Below are positions 1 through 10,869 of a stretch of 64,000 nucleotides of DNA, piece by piece; within the stretch, counting starts at the first letter, position 1, and the number at the start of each line of letters is the position of its first letter. Source of the DNA: Agrostemma githago (Eukaryota > Streptophyta > Magnoliopsida > Caryophyllales > Caryophyllaceae); the NCBI GenBank assembly GCA_958450325.1, contig OY288243.1, positions 42,945,378-43,009,377 of the forward strand, in the 5' to 3' direction. The notes under the pieces were generated by a model that saw nothing but the letters and a program-made list of their open reading frames with translations, was not told the origin of the DNA and searched no databases. The position numbers were made by a program, and so were the translations under genes.

Positions 1-1450
1 CATTCTTTTCTTTACTAACCGTTAGTCTACTAAGATGATCCGCTACCAAGTTCTCCGATCCGACTTTGTCTTTAATCTCAATATCAAATTCTTGTAAAAG
101 GACGACCCACCGAAAGAGTCAGGACTTGGTCTAATTCTTAGACATGATGTATCGAATTGCCGCATGATCGGTATGAATTATGACTTTGGAACCGGTAACA
201 TAATTTTGGAATTTCTCCATGGCATAGACAACGGCAAGCATCTCTTTCTCGGTTGTTGTATACCTTGATTGGGCTTCATCTAATGTTTTGCTTGCATAAT
301 ATATCACACATAGCTTCTTGTCAACCCGTTGTCCTAGAACGGCACCAACAGCAAAATCGGAAGCATCGCACATGATCTCAAATGGAAGAATCCAATCGGA
401 AGCTTTGATAATCGGAGTGGTAGTAAGAGCGGTCTTTATCCTGCAAAAGGCCTCAAGACACGAGTCATCGAAAACAAAAGGTACATCTTTCATAAGCAAA
501 GAAGTCAAAGGCTTAGCAATCTTGGAAAAGTCTTTAATGAATCGTCTATAAAAACCGGCGTGACCTAGAAAACTCCTCACTCCTTTAACATTTGTAGGTG
601 GTGGCAAGTTTTCGATCACGGAGACTTTCGCCTTATCAACTTCGACTCCTTTATTAGAAACAATATGACCTAGGACACTACCTTGTTTGACCATAAAATG
701 ACACTTTTCTCAATTTAAAACAAGTCTATACTCTTCACATCGAGCTAACACTTGATCAAGATTTTCAAGACAAGAATCAAAAGATGTACCATGGACACTA
801 AAATCATCCATAAAAACTTCCATAGATTTTTCAATAAAATCGGAGAAAATGGCCATCATACATCTTTGAAACGTTCCCGGCGCATTGCATAGTCCAAATG
901 GCATCCTTCTATAAGTATAGGTGCCATATGGACATGTGAAAGTGGTTTTCTCTTGGTCATCGGGATGAATGGGAATTTGAAGAAATCCGGAATGACCATC
1001 AAGGAAACAAAAATAAGAATGATGCGCCAATCTTTCATGAATTTGATCAATAAAAGGAAGAGGGAAATGGTCTTTTATGGTGGCCGTGTTCAATTTTCGA
1101 TAGTCTATACACATGCGCCAAACGGTAATAGTGGTAGTAGAGATTGACTCGCCCTTTTCTCCTTTTACAACCGTCATTCCTCCTTTTTTTGGCACAACTT
1201 GGACCGGGCTAACCCATTTACTTCCGGTTATTGGGTATATAATGTTAGCCTCATACAACTTGAGGACTTCCTTCATGATAACCTCTTTCATTGCGGGGTT
1301 CAACCTACGTTGACCCTCAACCAGAGGACGGTGGTCATCATCAAGGATGATCCTATGCATACAAACGTTTGGACTTATGCCTTGAAGGTCGGCAATGCTA
1401 TACCCGATGGCCTTTTTGTGTTTTCTCAAAACAATCAAAAGTTTTTCCAA
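1..1450 (-). pseudogene. Athila-type reverse transcriptase-RNase H, broken
   Basis: Minus-strand translation of 1450-710 gives an RT with the CIDYRKLN, MPFGLCNAP and FMDDF (catalytic YxDD equivalent) motifs. A TGA at about 711 falls where the family has a tryptophan before EKCHF, and the same frame then continues through 694-131 with LGHIVS, the FLGHAGFYRRFI connection and RNase H motifs (CDASDFAVGAVLGQ, HTDHAAIRY). Two further in-frame stops occur near 107-129, but homology (a VADHLSRL-like end) continues towards position 1. The enzyme would copy element RNA into cDNA. It cannot be made intact here. Confidence 0.88.
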
Positions 1451-2417
1451 TTGAGGTCTATCAAGGGTAGCATTGACGATAACGGGATAATTAGTTCCTT
1501 CAAAAAAATCATATTTGAGGGAAGAGGGGAGTGGTTTAAGTCAAGATTAGGAGGAGAAGATACCATACTCTTACCCACCGGTAGTGGTTCTACCTTTTCA
1601 TCGTGCAAACATTCATCTTCAGGGGGTGGAGAGTCAAATGGCTCATCTTCTTGCTTATCATCATCTATCAAGCTATACTCAACCAAACTGTCAATAACTT
1701 CAATGGAATTCATTTGTTCAATCATTGGTTGTTTGAGAGCTTGAGAAAGGGAAAATTCTACCGACTCGTTCCCTATGTTAAAATACAACTTACCATTCTT
1801 GACATCAATTATAGTACCTCCGGTAGCCATAAAAGGTTGACCTAGGATAATGGGGGTAATAGTGTCTTCGGGCATATGCATGACAACAAAGTCGGAGGGG
1901 ATGAAAAACTTACTAACTTGAACGGGTACATCCTCAAGTATCCCAAGTGGGTACTTAACGGACCTATCCGCAAGTTGAATTGACATACTAGTGGGTCTCA
2001 TCTCCCCCACACAAAGTCTCTTGGCAATAGAATAAGGTCACAAACTAACACTAGCCCCTAGGTCACATAAAGCATGATTAACAACAACATTTCCAACCCG
2101 ACAAGGGATAAAAAACTATTGGGATCCTCAAGTTTCTTTGGTATTTGATTCATAAGAATGGCACTACATTGTTCCGTGAGAGAAATACATTCTTTATCCT
2201 CTATCGTTCTTTTTTTAGTCAAGACATCTTTCAAAAACTTAGAATAGAGGGGCATTTGAGAAATTACCTTGGTGAAGGGTAAAGCTACCTCCACCTTTTT
2301 CAACATATCCACGAAACGGCTAAATTAAGCATTCTCCTTGCGTGGCTTAGCTCGTTTGGGAAAAGGCAATGGTGGGACAAAAGTGGGAGGCGGTGGCACA
2401 TTGGATTCTTCTTCTTC
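1435..2417 (-). pseudogene. Athila-type aspartic protease region, broken
   Basis: Minus-strand frames 2417-2325, 2312-2058 and 2010-1435 are pieces of one protease region. The first has the proline-rich gag-protease linker, the second starts DMLKKVEVALPF, and the third contains PLGILEDVPVQV and TPIILGQPFM, the second conserved protease block. The active-site block CDLGASVSL is readable at about 2075-2040 in another frame, so at least one frameshift lies between. The 5' edge is cut at 2417 by the CACTA insertion; the matching gag C-terminal sequence resumes at 4518 on the far side. Confidence 0.8.
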
Positions 2418-4517
2418 CACTACTACAAATGAGCACTTGGGCCACGGTTGAATTCGTGGCGAAAGTGCTAAATTTTCGTGGCTAAAGTACTTTGCCACGG
2501 AAAGACCATCCGTGGCGCAAGTGGCCGTGGCAAACAAATAGCCACGAGAAAAAAAAACGTGGCAAGTATTGATTTTATTGCCACGGAGTCTCCCGTGGCT
2601 AGAATTAATATTTTGCCACGGATTATCCCGTGGCTAATTATGTTTGTAGCAAAACATTTATTCCGGTGACAAAATATATAACAAATTAAATAAATTAATA
2701 ACCGTAAGAATTCTCTACCCCTATAGTAGTCACATCTGGAACAATTACTAACTTTAGTGCTGAGTCATTCCAATATTATTCAATTCACCATACGCATCGA
2801 AGGGCCTTCCCAGGAGGTCACCCATCTTAACATTACTCTCACTCAAGCACGCTTAACTGTGGAGTTCTTATGGCCAGCTACCAGAAATGAAATTGAACTT
2901 TATTGACTTAATCATTGGTTTGAATTCTTTTAAAGTGATGTTTTTCTTCACAAACTACATTTACTTTTGAGTAATTAATTTCTTTTCCCAATGATTTACA
3001 TATTATGACTAAAAAATTATTATTCCGGAAAAAAAAGAGTTCCGAAGTTGATTTTCGGACTCATGATTTCATTAATTTATCGATATTTCTATTTTAGTTT
3101 CAATTTTCCACGTTCTTTTATTGCTAGTTCTTTCGATATGTTTTTTTCTTTTCGTTATCGGTCATTATTTTATTTCATCAGTTTTCTCTTGCCTATTTCA
3201 AGTTTTACCCGAGTTTTATTTTTCATTAAGTAAATTTTATTTTAAATTCATTTTTTAAAATATCTTCCAAATAATATTACATAACAGTTATTGAATTAAA
3301 AAGTTGCCGATAAATTAATTTTGGATTTTCTCACTATTAGTCCTTAATTATTATATTTTCTTACTTGTATTTGTTAATTATTTGATTTTCTTATTTATAC
3401 CTCTCTTATTTTGAAAAATTATTTTGACTGGTTTTTGAACTTAGGCACAACTTCTAATACATTAATCTTTCTTCCAAACCAAACAACTTGAAAGACAATT
3501 AAATTACAAAAATAATTATTGTTTTCACAGTCAAAGTTAATTCCATAAAAATATATAGACTGATTAGAATTCTTAAATACGAATTTAATAAAGCAATTTT
3601 TTTCACAATGAAAATATTGTAAGAGAATCAATAATTTGGAAAAAAAATCATTCTCAGTCACTTTCTTTTTTAAATTTTTTTGTCTTAAAAAGAAGTGTAT
3701 TACATGTGAAAAAATTAACTAAGCGGTAAAAATGAAAGAATCTTAAATAATATTAAACGTCTTAATGATGGATGATCAATCGCTTGCTTCTTTTACTTGA
3801 TATGCTATGTACGCCACATTTTAGCTAGCATATATAACACTATGTAAATGTTAGTTGTTTTTCAAAATTCATACTTAAAATTACAGTATTTTAATAAAAC
3901 ATATTGTCAAATTAAAAGAAATCTATTACTTCAAAAATGATGATTAGTAAAAAATCAACAAATTAGACAACCAAAGTTTTCTTGTATTTAATTTTACAAA
4001 AAAATCAATTTTTTTCTTAAAACTAAATATAATAATACCAATTTTTTATTAATAAAATATTTTCAAAGTTAATATTTTTTTTCATATTATCTTTAACTTT
4101 GAATTTTAATGAATTTTTTAAGATCAATATTTGACACTCGGCTTAAGTTGAAAGTAATTTGATTAAAGTTTGGAGAACCATTAGCCACATGCATTTATTA
4201 AATCTGTGGCTAAAAATTAATTTCGCCACGGAAGTAAATTATGTCGTGGCTAAATAATATTTGCCACTGAACAAATTCGTGGCTAAACATATTTTTGCCA
4301 TGGGTGTGGCATCTTTCGTGGCAAGAGTGATTATTGGCCACGACTTTAATAAAATTCGTGGCGCAAGAGAATTTTTGCCACGGGAAAGAATGTTCCCGTG
4401 GCATATTTTTTTTCCCAACTAGCGAATCAAATTTTTCCCGTGGCTAGGTAAAATTTAGCCACAAATAGAAAATTCCCGTGGCATAATTCGTGGCGCAAGT
4501 GCCAATTTGTTGTAGTG
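2418..4517. mobile_element. Non-autonomous CACTA (En/Spm-like) transposon
   Basis: The 2100 bp element starts CACTACTACAAATG and ends with the complement of CACTACAACAAATT. The 22 bp terminal inverted repeats differ at three positions. The 3 bp TSD TTC is perfect (2415-2417 and 4518-4520), as expected for CACTA. Both ends (about 2440-2660 and 4180-4510) carry many subterminal repeats of the GCCACGG/CCGTGGC type in both orientations, typical transposase-binding arrays. The interior is AT-rich with no transposase, so it must have been moved in trans. It interrupts the gag-protease region of the surrounding Athila-like element. A 5S rRNA-like segment lies at 2795-2874. Confidence 0.93.
2795..2874 (-). 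other. 5S rRNA-derived segment inside the CACTA element
   Basis: The minus strand reads AGAACTCCACAGTTAAGCG, then TGCTTGAGTGAGAGTA, then GATGGGTGACCTCCTGGGAAG. Against my recollection of plant 5S rRNA from about nucleotide 40 to 100, I count about 8 mismatches over 66 positions. The part kept covers the internal RNA polymerase III promoter (A box, intermediate element, C box). The 5' third and the extreme 3' end of 5S are not recognisable, so it is not a functional 5S gene. Possible sources are a captured 5S fragment or a nested Cassandra-type TRIM LTR, a family known to carry 5S sequence; I see no TRIM ends. Confidence 0.8.
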
Positions 4518-6664
4518 TTCTTCGGCTAATCGTTCCGCCTCTTTTCTTTTTGCTTCTTCCGCTTCCATTTGCTCTTTCTTCTTTCTTTGTTCTCTTTGTT
4601 CATTCTCCGCATTTTGGAGGATATCGAACTCCGCTTGTATTCCCCGGTTTTGTTTGGGGGAAGTGGGAGATGATTCTTGTGATGCATTTGGTTGATTGAC
4701 TTTGGATGGAGTGCTTTTGGTGTTCAAGTTCAAATTCTTGTATGGGTCTTCAAGTTCTTTGCCACCTCTCAAAATAATGGCATTTGCTTGGTGCGAAGGG
4801 TCTCTTGGGTTTTGGGGTTGTCCGGGCAAACCATGGGGTGGATGAATTGGGGCGGCTAAGGCTTTTGTTGCTTCTTGTGATTCCCAAACCTTTAGCCTTG
4901 CCTTTGTGTCTTGATGTTCATTTCATAGTTGCCCAACGGTTCTTTGCAAATCATTATAGTTTTCCCATGGGACTCGTCCTTGACCAAATTGAAAATTGCT
5001 TGATTGGCCATAAGATTGAGAGGGTTGATTAAATGGTGGTTGATTATAACCTTGATTTCCTTGAAAATTGTCTTTGAACCCTTGATTGTATCCATGATTA
5101 AAATGATTACCATGTTGATTTTGGTGATTGTTGTAATTCTTAGGAACATGGAAGTTGCTACTTTGTTGATTGAAGTTGCTCCTTTGATGAGGAGGCATAT
5201 ATGGGGGCATCCTTGGAGGACCTTGGTTAAAGGGCCTTTGTTGACTTTGATTGAATGACCTCAATTGACTCCCTTGGGCACGTGGCATCGGATTTTTGAC
5301 ATTTTGATTGCCATAAGAAAAAATAGGATGAAATCTTGTGCCAGCATTGTAAGTATTGGAAAAGGGATCAAATTGGGATCTTTGCCCGTACACTTGTATA
5401 GCTTGGACTTCATTTGGCTCTTCAGCATAAGCTTCTTCATTAGGAATGCAAGAGCTAGAATCATGGCCATAATTGCCACAATGATCACATTGAACTTCCC
5501 ATGTTAATTGCTTTGGAGGAGATGGTTGCCTTGGTGGAACACTCCCTTGAATTTGGTACATACCTCTAGGAGTAGGCCTTGAACTCATGCCATCCATTCT
5601 CTTTTTTAATTCTTCAACTTCCGCTTGAAGCTTCAATTCATTAGAACTTGTAGATGAGCTCACTTCAACTTTCTTTCTAGAATCCCTCGATTGACCCATT
5701 CTAGAGTCACTCCTTGCCATCTTCTCAATAAGACTCTTAGATGCCTCATCGGTAGAGAAGAGAAGTCTCCTCCGGCGGCCGAATTGAGGTTTTCTTTGGT
5801 TCTCGATGAAAGGGTGTTGTAAAATGTTTGGGTAGTTAGCCAATCGGGTATTCCATGGTGTGGACATTTGCGCAATAAATCTCTAAATCTTTCCCAAGCC
5901 TCACTTAGGCTTTCAAATTCATCTTGTTTGAATGTTTGTATCTCCATGGGATATTGGTTAGTCTTTAACGGCGGGAAATATTTCTCCAAGAAGGCATTAG
6001 ATAATTGAGCCCATGTTGTAAATGTATTAGCGGGATGGCCTTGAAGCCATCTACGAGCTCCATCTCTCAAGGTCTTTGGAAATAACAAACGATGCAATTG
6101 GCATGAAGTTAATCCATTGAGACGGGCTCCTACTAATTTCTCTTTAAATGAAGCAATATGCTCTTGAGCATCTTCTTGAGAAAAACCGTGAAAAGTGTCT
6201 TGCTGAACCGCATTTGACAAAGAGGCTTTTAATTCATAATTCTCGGGAATCTCTCCGAAATCGACGGGAGAAGGTGTTTCTTCATGTGTGAGTTGAGAAT
6301 GAGAGCCTAGGGTTGCCATTTGATGGATTGGTGGTGATGGTGGATTTGAATTTGGATGATTTGGAGGGGATGGATTTTGATTTCGTGGTGGAGTTTTCGG
6401 TGATGGTGGTGAATTTTGGGAAGTGGAAGGTGTGGAAGGGTTATTTGAAGTGGGATTATGTGATGAAGAAGGTGTAGAGGGTGTATGTGGTAGGATGGGA
6501 TTAAGGTTAGGAGGTGATAATGAAGGATGTGGAATGATAGTGGTTGAGTTATTTCCCCGAAAACGTAATGCTCTAAAAGTCCTTTCCGCCTCCGGATCAA
6601 ACCACAAGGGCGATGACGTGTTCCTGGGCATAAAACTCAATTTAAACGGTAAGACTCCCAGCAC
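4518..6664 (-). pseudogene. Athila-type gag, broken
   Basis: Minus-strand reading starts at 6664 and has a proline/asparagine-rich N-terminal part, then the retrotransposon gag domain (RWLQGHPANTFTTWAQL, FEKYFPP-like, FRDLLRKCPHHGIPDW). A frameshift near 5770-5790 moves the reading into a second frame (5867-4923), which has a coiled-coil-like ELKLQAEVEELKKRMD stretch and a CCHC zinc knuckle CDHCGNYGHDSSSC. A single in-frame TGA at about 4923 precedes the Q/P-rich C-terminus with ANAIILRGGKELEDP. Gag would form the particle and bind RNA. The C-terminus is cut at 4518 by the CACTA insertion. Confidence 0.85.
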
Positions 6665-6740
6665 CTTACGGCACTAGGGAAAAGAGAGAAGGGAAAAGAA
6701 TCAAACACAACAACTAAAAACAACACAACAACTAGCCGTT

Positions 6741-6757
6741 CCCTGGCAGCAGCGCCA
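6741..6757 (-). promoter_or_regulatory. Primer binding site of the Athila-like element
   Basis: The minus strand reads TGGCGCTGCTGCCAGGG three bases after the proposed LTR end. Athila-type PBSs begin TGGCGCC and are ascribed to a tRNA-Asp primer. The sequence here deviates at several positions, in keeping with an old copy. Confidence 0.6.
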
Positions 6758-7985
6758 CTTTGATCGCCTTCCAATCGGATCGGTCGTTAACGAAGGACGG
6801 GGGATCAAACGATATTTATAAGACTCGAGATTACACACAAAAACAAACAAGTATTCATATTAAGGCGTGATCGGTCCACATGGAACGTATGTGTTGACGA
6901 GTTTAAAGCGATGTGTTTGATGTCTAGAGGGGAGGGGGGTTTCTAAGGGTCAAGTCTATGGTCGAGTCTACGCTAGAGCAATCACTACGAGGATGGCTAG
7001 GGGTAATTAATCTAGGGAAAGGCGTTAGGGAGAAGTCGGGATTCGGAACATGGAGTCTAAGAAGGTAGGGATCGAGTTTTTGTTGCAACAATGATAAAGA
7101 GAGAATGCCACCTTTCGGTTTCTTCACCCAACCCACCCAAAAACCCGCTTTCGCGGCGAAGAAGGGTAAGTCTCTTGTTATGGTAACTTCTACCTCGAGT
7201 TTCCCCATATTGATAGAAACGAGTCAAGGTCGGTCTAGTTGGCCGGACTAAAACAACAACGACACAACAACCACAAGCAAGGTAAACCAACATGCAAGCA
7301 ACCCACCAATACTCCTAAATTCAAATAATCCAAGCCCTCATCCGTAAACTCCCCAACAAGAAATCTACTCACTAATCATAATGGAAGGCAATAAAACATT
7401 AACTAAGGAGAAACTAACTACAACATGCATATTAATTAGATCTAAGGAAACTAACAACAATATGGTGAGAAAACTACAATCTAACAATTACCCACTAAAC
7501 TATGAAACTACCAAATTAATCTAGAGAATAGTCTATAGAACAACATGAACGGGATCTAGAGAAACTAACTACACTAAGATGATCTAAACAAGATAATAAT
7601 GAGAAAACTAAATTAAAGCTAAACTAGAGATAAGAGAGTGGAAAGAAATGTACCAACAATGAAGATCTACAAGTAATAAGAAGATTGCATAAATAAAGGT
7701 TGAATCTTTGATGGAGAGAATGAAGAACTTGTCACTAACCCTTCAATAAACCCAACAAATATTCAATAAAACTTGAATAATCTTCTACAAACTTGTAATC
7801 TAGAGAATTGTTGATGCAAACTAGGTAGATCTACTACTAATTACTATGTAAACTACTAGATTTATATAGAATTACAACTAGATTACTACTAGATTGTTCT
7901 ACTAATGTGGTGGTGTAACTACACTAATGGAGGGTTTCTACTCTAATGGGTGATAATGGATGCCTTGAGCAACAAACTAGGGTAA

Positions 7986-7996
7986 CATATATATAG
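7986..7996 (-). promoter_or_regulatory. Probable TATA box of the Athila-like LTR
   Basis: The minus strand reads CTATATATATG about 100 bp downstream of the palindrome array, the same order as in the LTRs at 34199 and 48491. Confidence 0.45.
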
Positions 7997-8094
7997 TAAT
8001 CTTCTTAATGGGTATTTAACCTAAAGCCCAAATCCACTTCATGCTCCATTAATGAGACAATCACCCTTAGCATCTTCATGGGGTGAAACTTCGC

Positions 8095-8335
8095 CCTGCG
8101 GTCTTGCGTAATAATCCCACCGGGTAAAATTTTTGCCCGGTGAGATTTTCTTCATTTTTAGCGTTTTCTGGCACATCTTTCCATCGGGCAAAATTTCACT
8201 CGGTGGGCAAAATTTCGCCCGGTCAGTTTCGCCCGGTGGGAAGTCTCGGAAAATCTTCGGGAAGGCATTTTACCGTCGGGTGAAATTTCGCCCGGTGGTG
8301 TCTCACCGGGTGAAATTTTGCCCGGTCATTCTGCT
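8095..8335. repeat. Array of CCGGG-N-CCCGG palindromic motifs in U3
   Basis: At least five near-palindromic units such as CCGGGTGAAATTTTGCCCGG and TCGGGTGAAATTTCGCCCGG occur in 240 bp, directly upstream of the inferred TATA box. They can form short hairpins or act as repeated protein-binding sites; neither has been shown. Confidence 0.75.
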
Positions 8336-8639
8336 GGCCTCTTTTTCTTGTCTCATTCTTCGTTAATTGATTGGATGGCTTTAAACTTTAAGTTGTGTGC
8401 TTTACTCTTAGGACGATATTCCCTTTTCTTTTGCTCGGGGAAGCTCGATCGTGATTTCGGTGCCAAATCCTATCAACATTGATTGAAAAACTACCAAAAA
8501 CACGTAAAATGCACAAGAGGGACGCTAATGCGAGAAGTCCACAAAATATGACGATAATCGCACTCTAAACTCGCAAAACAAGGGAGAACGAGTCTAAATG
8601 AGGGGAAAAACGGTCTAAATTTAGCACACAACACACGAC

Positions 8640-9563
8640 TACGGAGAGAGTCGAATCCGCCCATGGAGCACTAAAAAACTCTTTGAGGAGTCCGAGTCTT
8701 GCGTCGACACCATATGGACGCGTATACACCAGCTCATCGAACAACAGCACGTTGAAATCAGGAAATTGTTGGAGGACTCTCGATCAACCGTACTTTATGA
8801 GTCCAGTGGACTTTGGACATTATTTGGAAAGGTATCCAGGTAATTTTTATTTTGCTTCAATTTAACATATATCATACGTTTACATCTAGCAAATAATTCA
8901 ACTATGTGCACAGGCATGCGATAGAATTGATGAGAAACAAGTTGAAGGAAGCGGACATCATCGGGAAGAGCATATACGATGAGTGTGATTGTTCGTATCC
9001 CACCACTCATGGACTCCCGTGTGCTTGTAGACTCTATACACACAATCAAATAAACAAGAACCTAACTCTACTAACTGGGTATTTTTTTTATTTTGCTTCA
9101 ATTTAACATATATCATACGTTTACATCTAGCAAATAATTCAACTATGTGCACAGGCATGCGATAGAATTGATGAGAAACAAGTTAAAGGAAGCGGACATT
9201 ATCGGGGAGCGCATAAATGATGAGTGTGATTGTTCGTATCCCACCACTCATGGACTCCCGTGTGCTTGTAGACTCTATACACTGAGGGTGCAGGGTCGTT
9301 AGGTGCACTTTCGTGATATTTATTCATTTTGGAAGACGTTGGTGTACGGAACCGACGCCGCTTTTTTGCCGGCAACTGACAAGGACAGGTTTCACGAGAT
9401 GATTGCGGAAGTCATACGAGCTGATCCCGTAGTGATGGAGGAGGTGATGGAGACTATATTAGCCCGTCTACATCCTGGAGAGACGAACTTCGAAGAGCCT
9501 GATGTTGTCGAGAACCGGACAGGACGACCTAGGAGACAGATCCGACCAAAATTTCAATCATAA
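8640..9563 (+). pseudogene. Mutator-like (MULE) transposase C-terminal fragment
   Basis: Frame 8640-8839 resembles the segment before the SWIM finger of plant MULE/FAR1-like transposases (DTIWTRIHQLIEQQ, EIRKLLEDS). A GT-AG intron (8840-8913, 74 bp) would join it to an exon containing RHAIELMRNKLKEADII and the SWIM zinc-finger core DCSYPTTHGLPCACRL. This intron-exon unit is repeated at 9079-9282. After an in-frame TAG at 9300 the frame continues to 9563 with DIYSFWKTL and ends in basic GRPRRQIRPKFQS, as is usual for this family. The catalytic DDE core is absent. No terminal inverted repeats were found, so it is a relic. Confidence 0.75.
8844..9282 (+). repeat. Direct duplication of a transposase intron-exon unit
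   Basis: About 198 bp at 8844-9041 recurs at 9085-9282 (offset 241 bp) with few differences, for example GGGAAGAGCATATACG against GGGGAGCGCATAAATG. Each copy includes most of the intron, its acceptor AG and the SWIM-finger exon. Confidence 0.9.
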
Positions 9564-10869
9564 GCATCTAATTCCTAACAAAAATCTGCGGTTTCTAATT
9601 GAAGATTGGCAGAGCAGCACAGATAAAATCAAATCCTGTCTATCTTATTATTATATACGGAGTATAGTTTAGACAGGCTGGGATTCTACGAGAAGTTAAA
9701 CTAGATTATCTTAATTAATTAGACGGTATTTGTATAGATTGTAGTATCTGATGCAAGTATTTATAGAAATTGGACGGTCAGACTCATAATTGACGGACAC
9801 AGGACGCAATAATATACTATCAAATTCATTTGAGTAGACAGTATGTAGCTTCTCTCATTGTCCACAAAAAGGAGTACTTGTATACAGATAAGATGCTCTA
9901 GATTATGAGTGAAAAGAAAAGATATGGAGCATTAAAGAGCAGAAACAAGATATGGAGCATTAAAGAGTAGTAATTTTGTTCATAAGAGCAGTTGACATGA
10001 TCATTTAAGCAATAATGATAATGGGCGAAACGAAACATTTCATGTTGTTGAGCTGCATGACAACCTGATGCCCACTGCCCTGCCCAGATCGAGTAATTTT
10101 GACAATTACAGTAGACCAACAATATGTAATTGAAAAACCCATCGACCCGTAGATATCATACTAAACACAACCCGAAACCGAAACGGAGGATTCTGAGACA
10201 GTAGCATTCTTAAACACTAATCACCCGTTCACCACAATCAAACCAAATCAAGCAGCATATCCAATTGAAAAACAAAATTTAGGTTTAAGATTTTAGGCGA
10301 AAACCAAATCAACCACCAAACACAATACAAAATTTAAAAAAAGAAAAGGGGAAATCGATTTTAGGTTTAAGATTACAAGAAAATTATAAAAAATTGTTAC
10401 CTGGTCGACGAAGAGGTGCGCCTGGGTCGGGTCGAAAACTAATTATCTCGATTTTGGATAGTTGTTTCTCACTTTCGCCCCCCTTGTAATTAACTCCATC
10501 TCGGTTTGATTTTGTTGATTTTTGTTGTTGTTGATGCTAGGTTGTTGATTAACTTCAACTATATTTGTTATTGATGCTTGATGGTTGATGCTATTACTTC
10601 AATTGACGGGAAAATTGGGGTTGTTGGGGTTGATGTTGGGTTTAGCTGGGTTAAGCAAGGGTTTATGGTTGAGTGAATGAAGGGAAAGGAAGCTGATGGC
10701 TTCTGTTTTCATCGGATATAATAGATGCAATAAATTAATTTTTGTTTTGTTCAGTTAAGGAAGGAAAATGGAGTAAAGGGTAAAATAGGTAAATTATATA
10801 AAATTATCAACGATTTTAAGTAAATCGCCGACGACGAGAAGCGAAAGTGTTTTAATTTTTTACCTAGTA
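9564..10869. other. Unassigned intergenic DNA
   Basis: No recognisable gene or element. The minus strand has a 37-codon ORF (10712-10599) rich in Ser, Leu, Asn and Pro after a Met-Lys-Thr start, and a possible donor CAG/GTAAC near 10400. This is too little for a gene call. Confidence 0.5.

Larger units (their letters stand above)
1..8475 (-). mobile_element. Athila-like Ty3/gypsy retrotransposon, 5' part, degenerate
   Basis: Read on the minus strand the order is 5' LTR (8475-6761), PBS (6757-6741), gag, protease, reverse transcriptase and RNase H, running off the window at position 1. The Athila lineage is inferred from the protease active site CDLGAS, the NAIILRGGKELEDP-type motif near the gag C-terminus, and a PBS beginning TGGCGC next to the LTR. 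Frameshifts and nonsense codons in gag, protease and RT show it is dead. A CACTA element (2418-4517) splits it. The integrase, the 3' LTR and the TSD partner lie outside the window. Confidence 0.85.
6761..8475 (-). repeat. 5' LTR of the Athila-like element (about 1.7 kb)
   Basis: Its inner edge is set by the PBS. On the minus strand it would end GGCGATCA and start TGATAGGATTTGG at 8475. The TGAT...ATCA ends match those of the related LTRs at 34199 and 48491. The U3 contains an array of palindromic GGGCGAAA/TTTCGCCC motifs (8095-8335) and a TATA box (7986-7996). The partner LTR is outside the window, so the outer edge is inferred. Confidence 0.6.

Noticed and set aside
2795..2874. Functional 5S rRNA gene
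   Set aside because: The 5' third and the 3' end are missing and there are several mismatches; only the promoter-containing part is recognisable.
6307..6600. His/Leu/Pro-rich ORF overlapping gag
   Set aside because: Out-of-frame shadow of the proline-rich gag N-terminus.
8095..8335. CRISPR-like repeat array
   Set aside because: Eukaryotic LTR context, irregular unit spacing and varying palindromic units; not a CRISPR.
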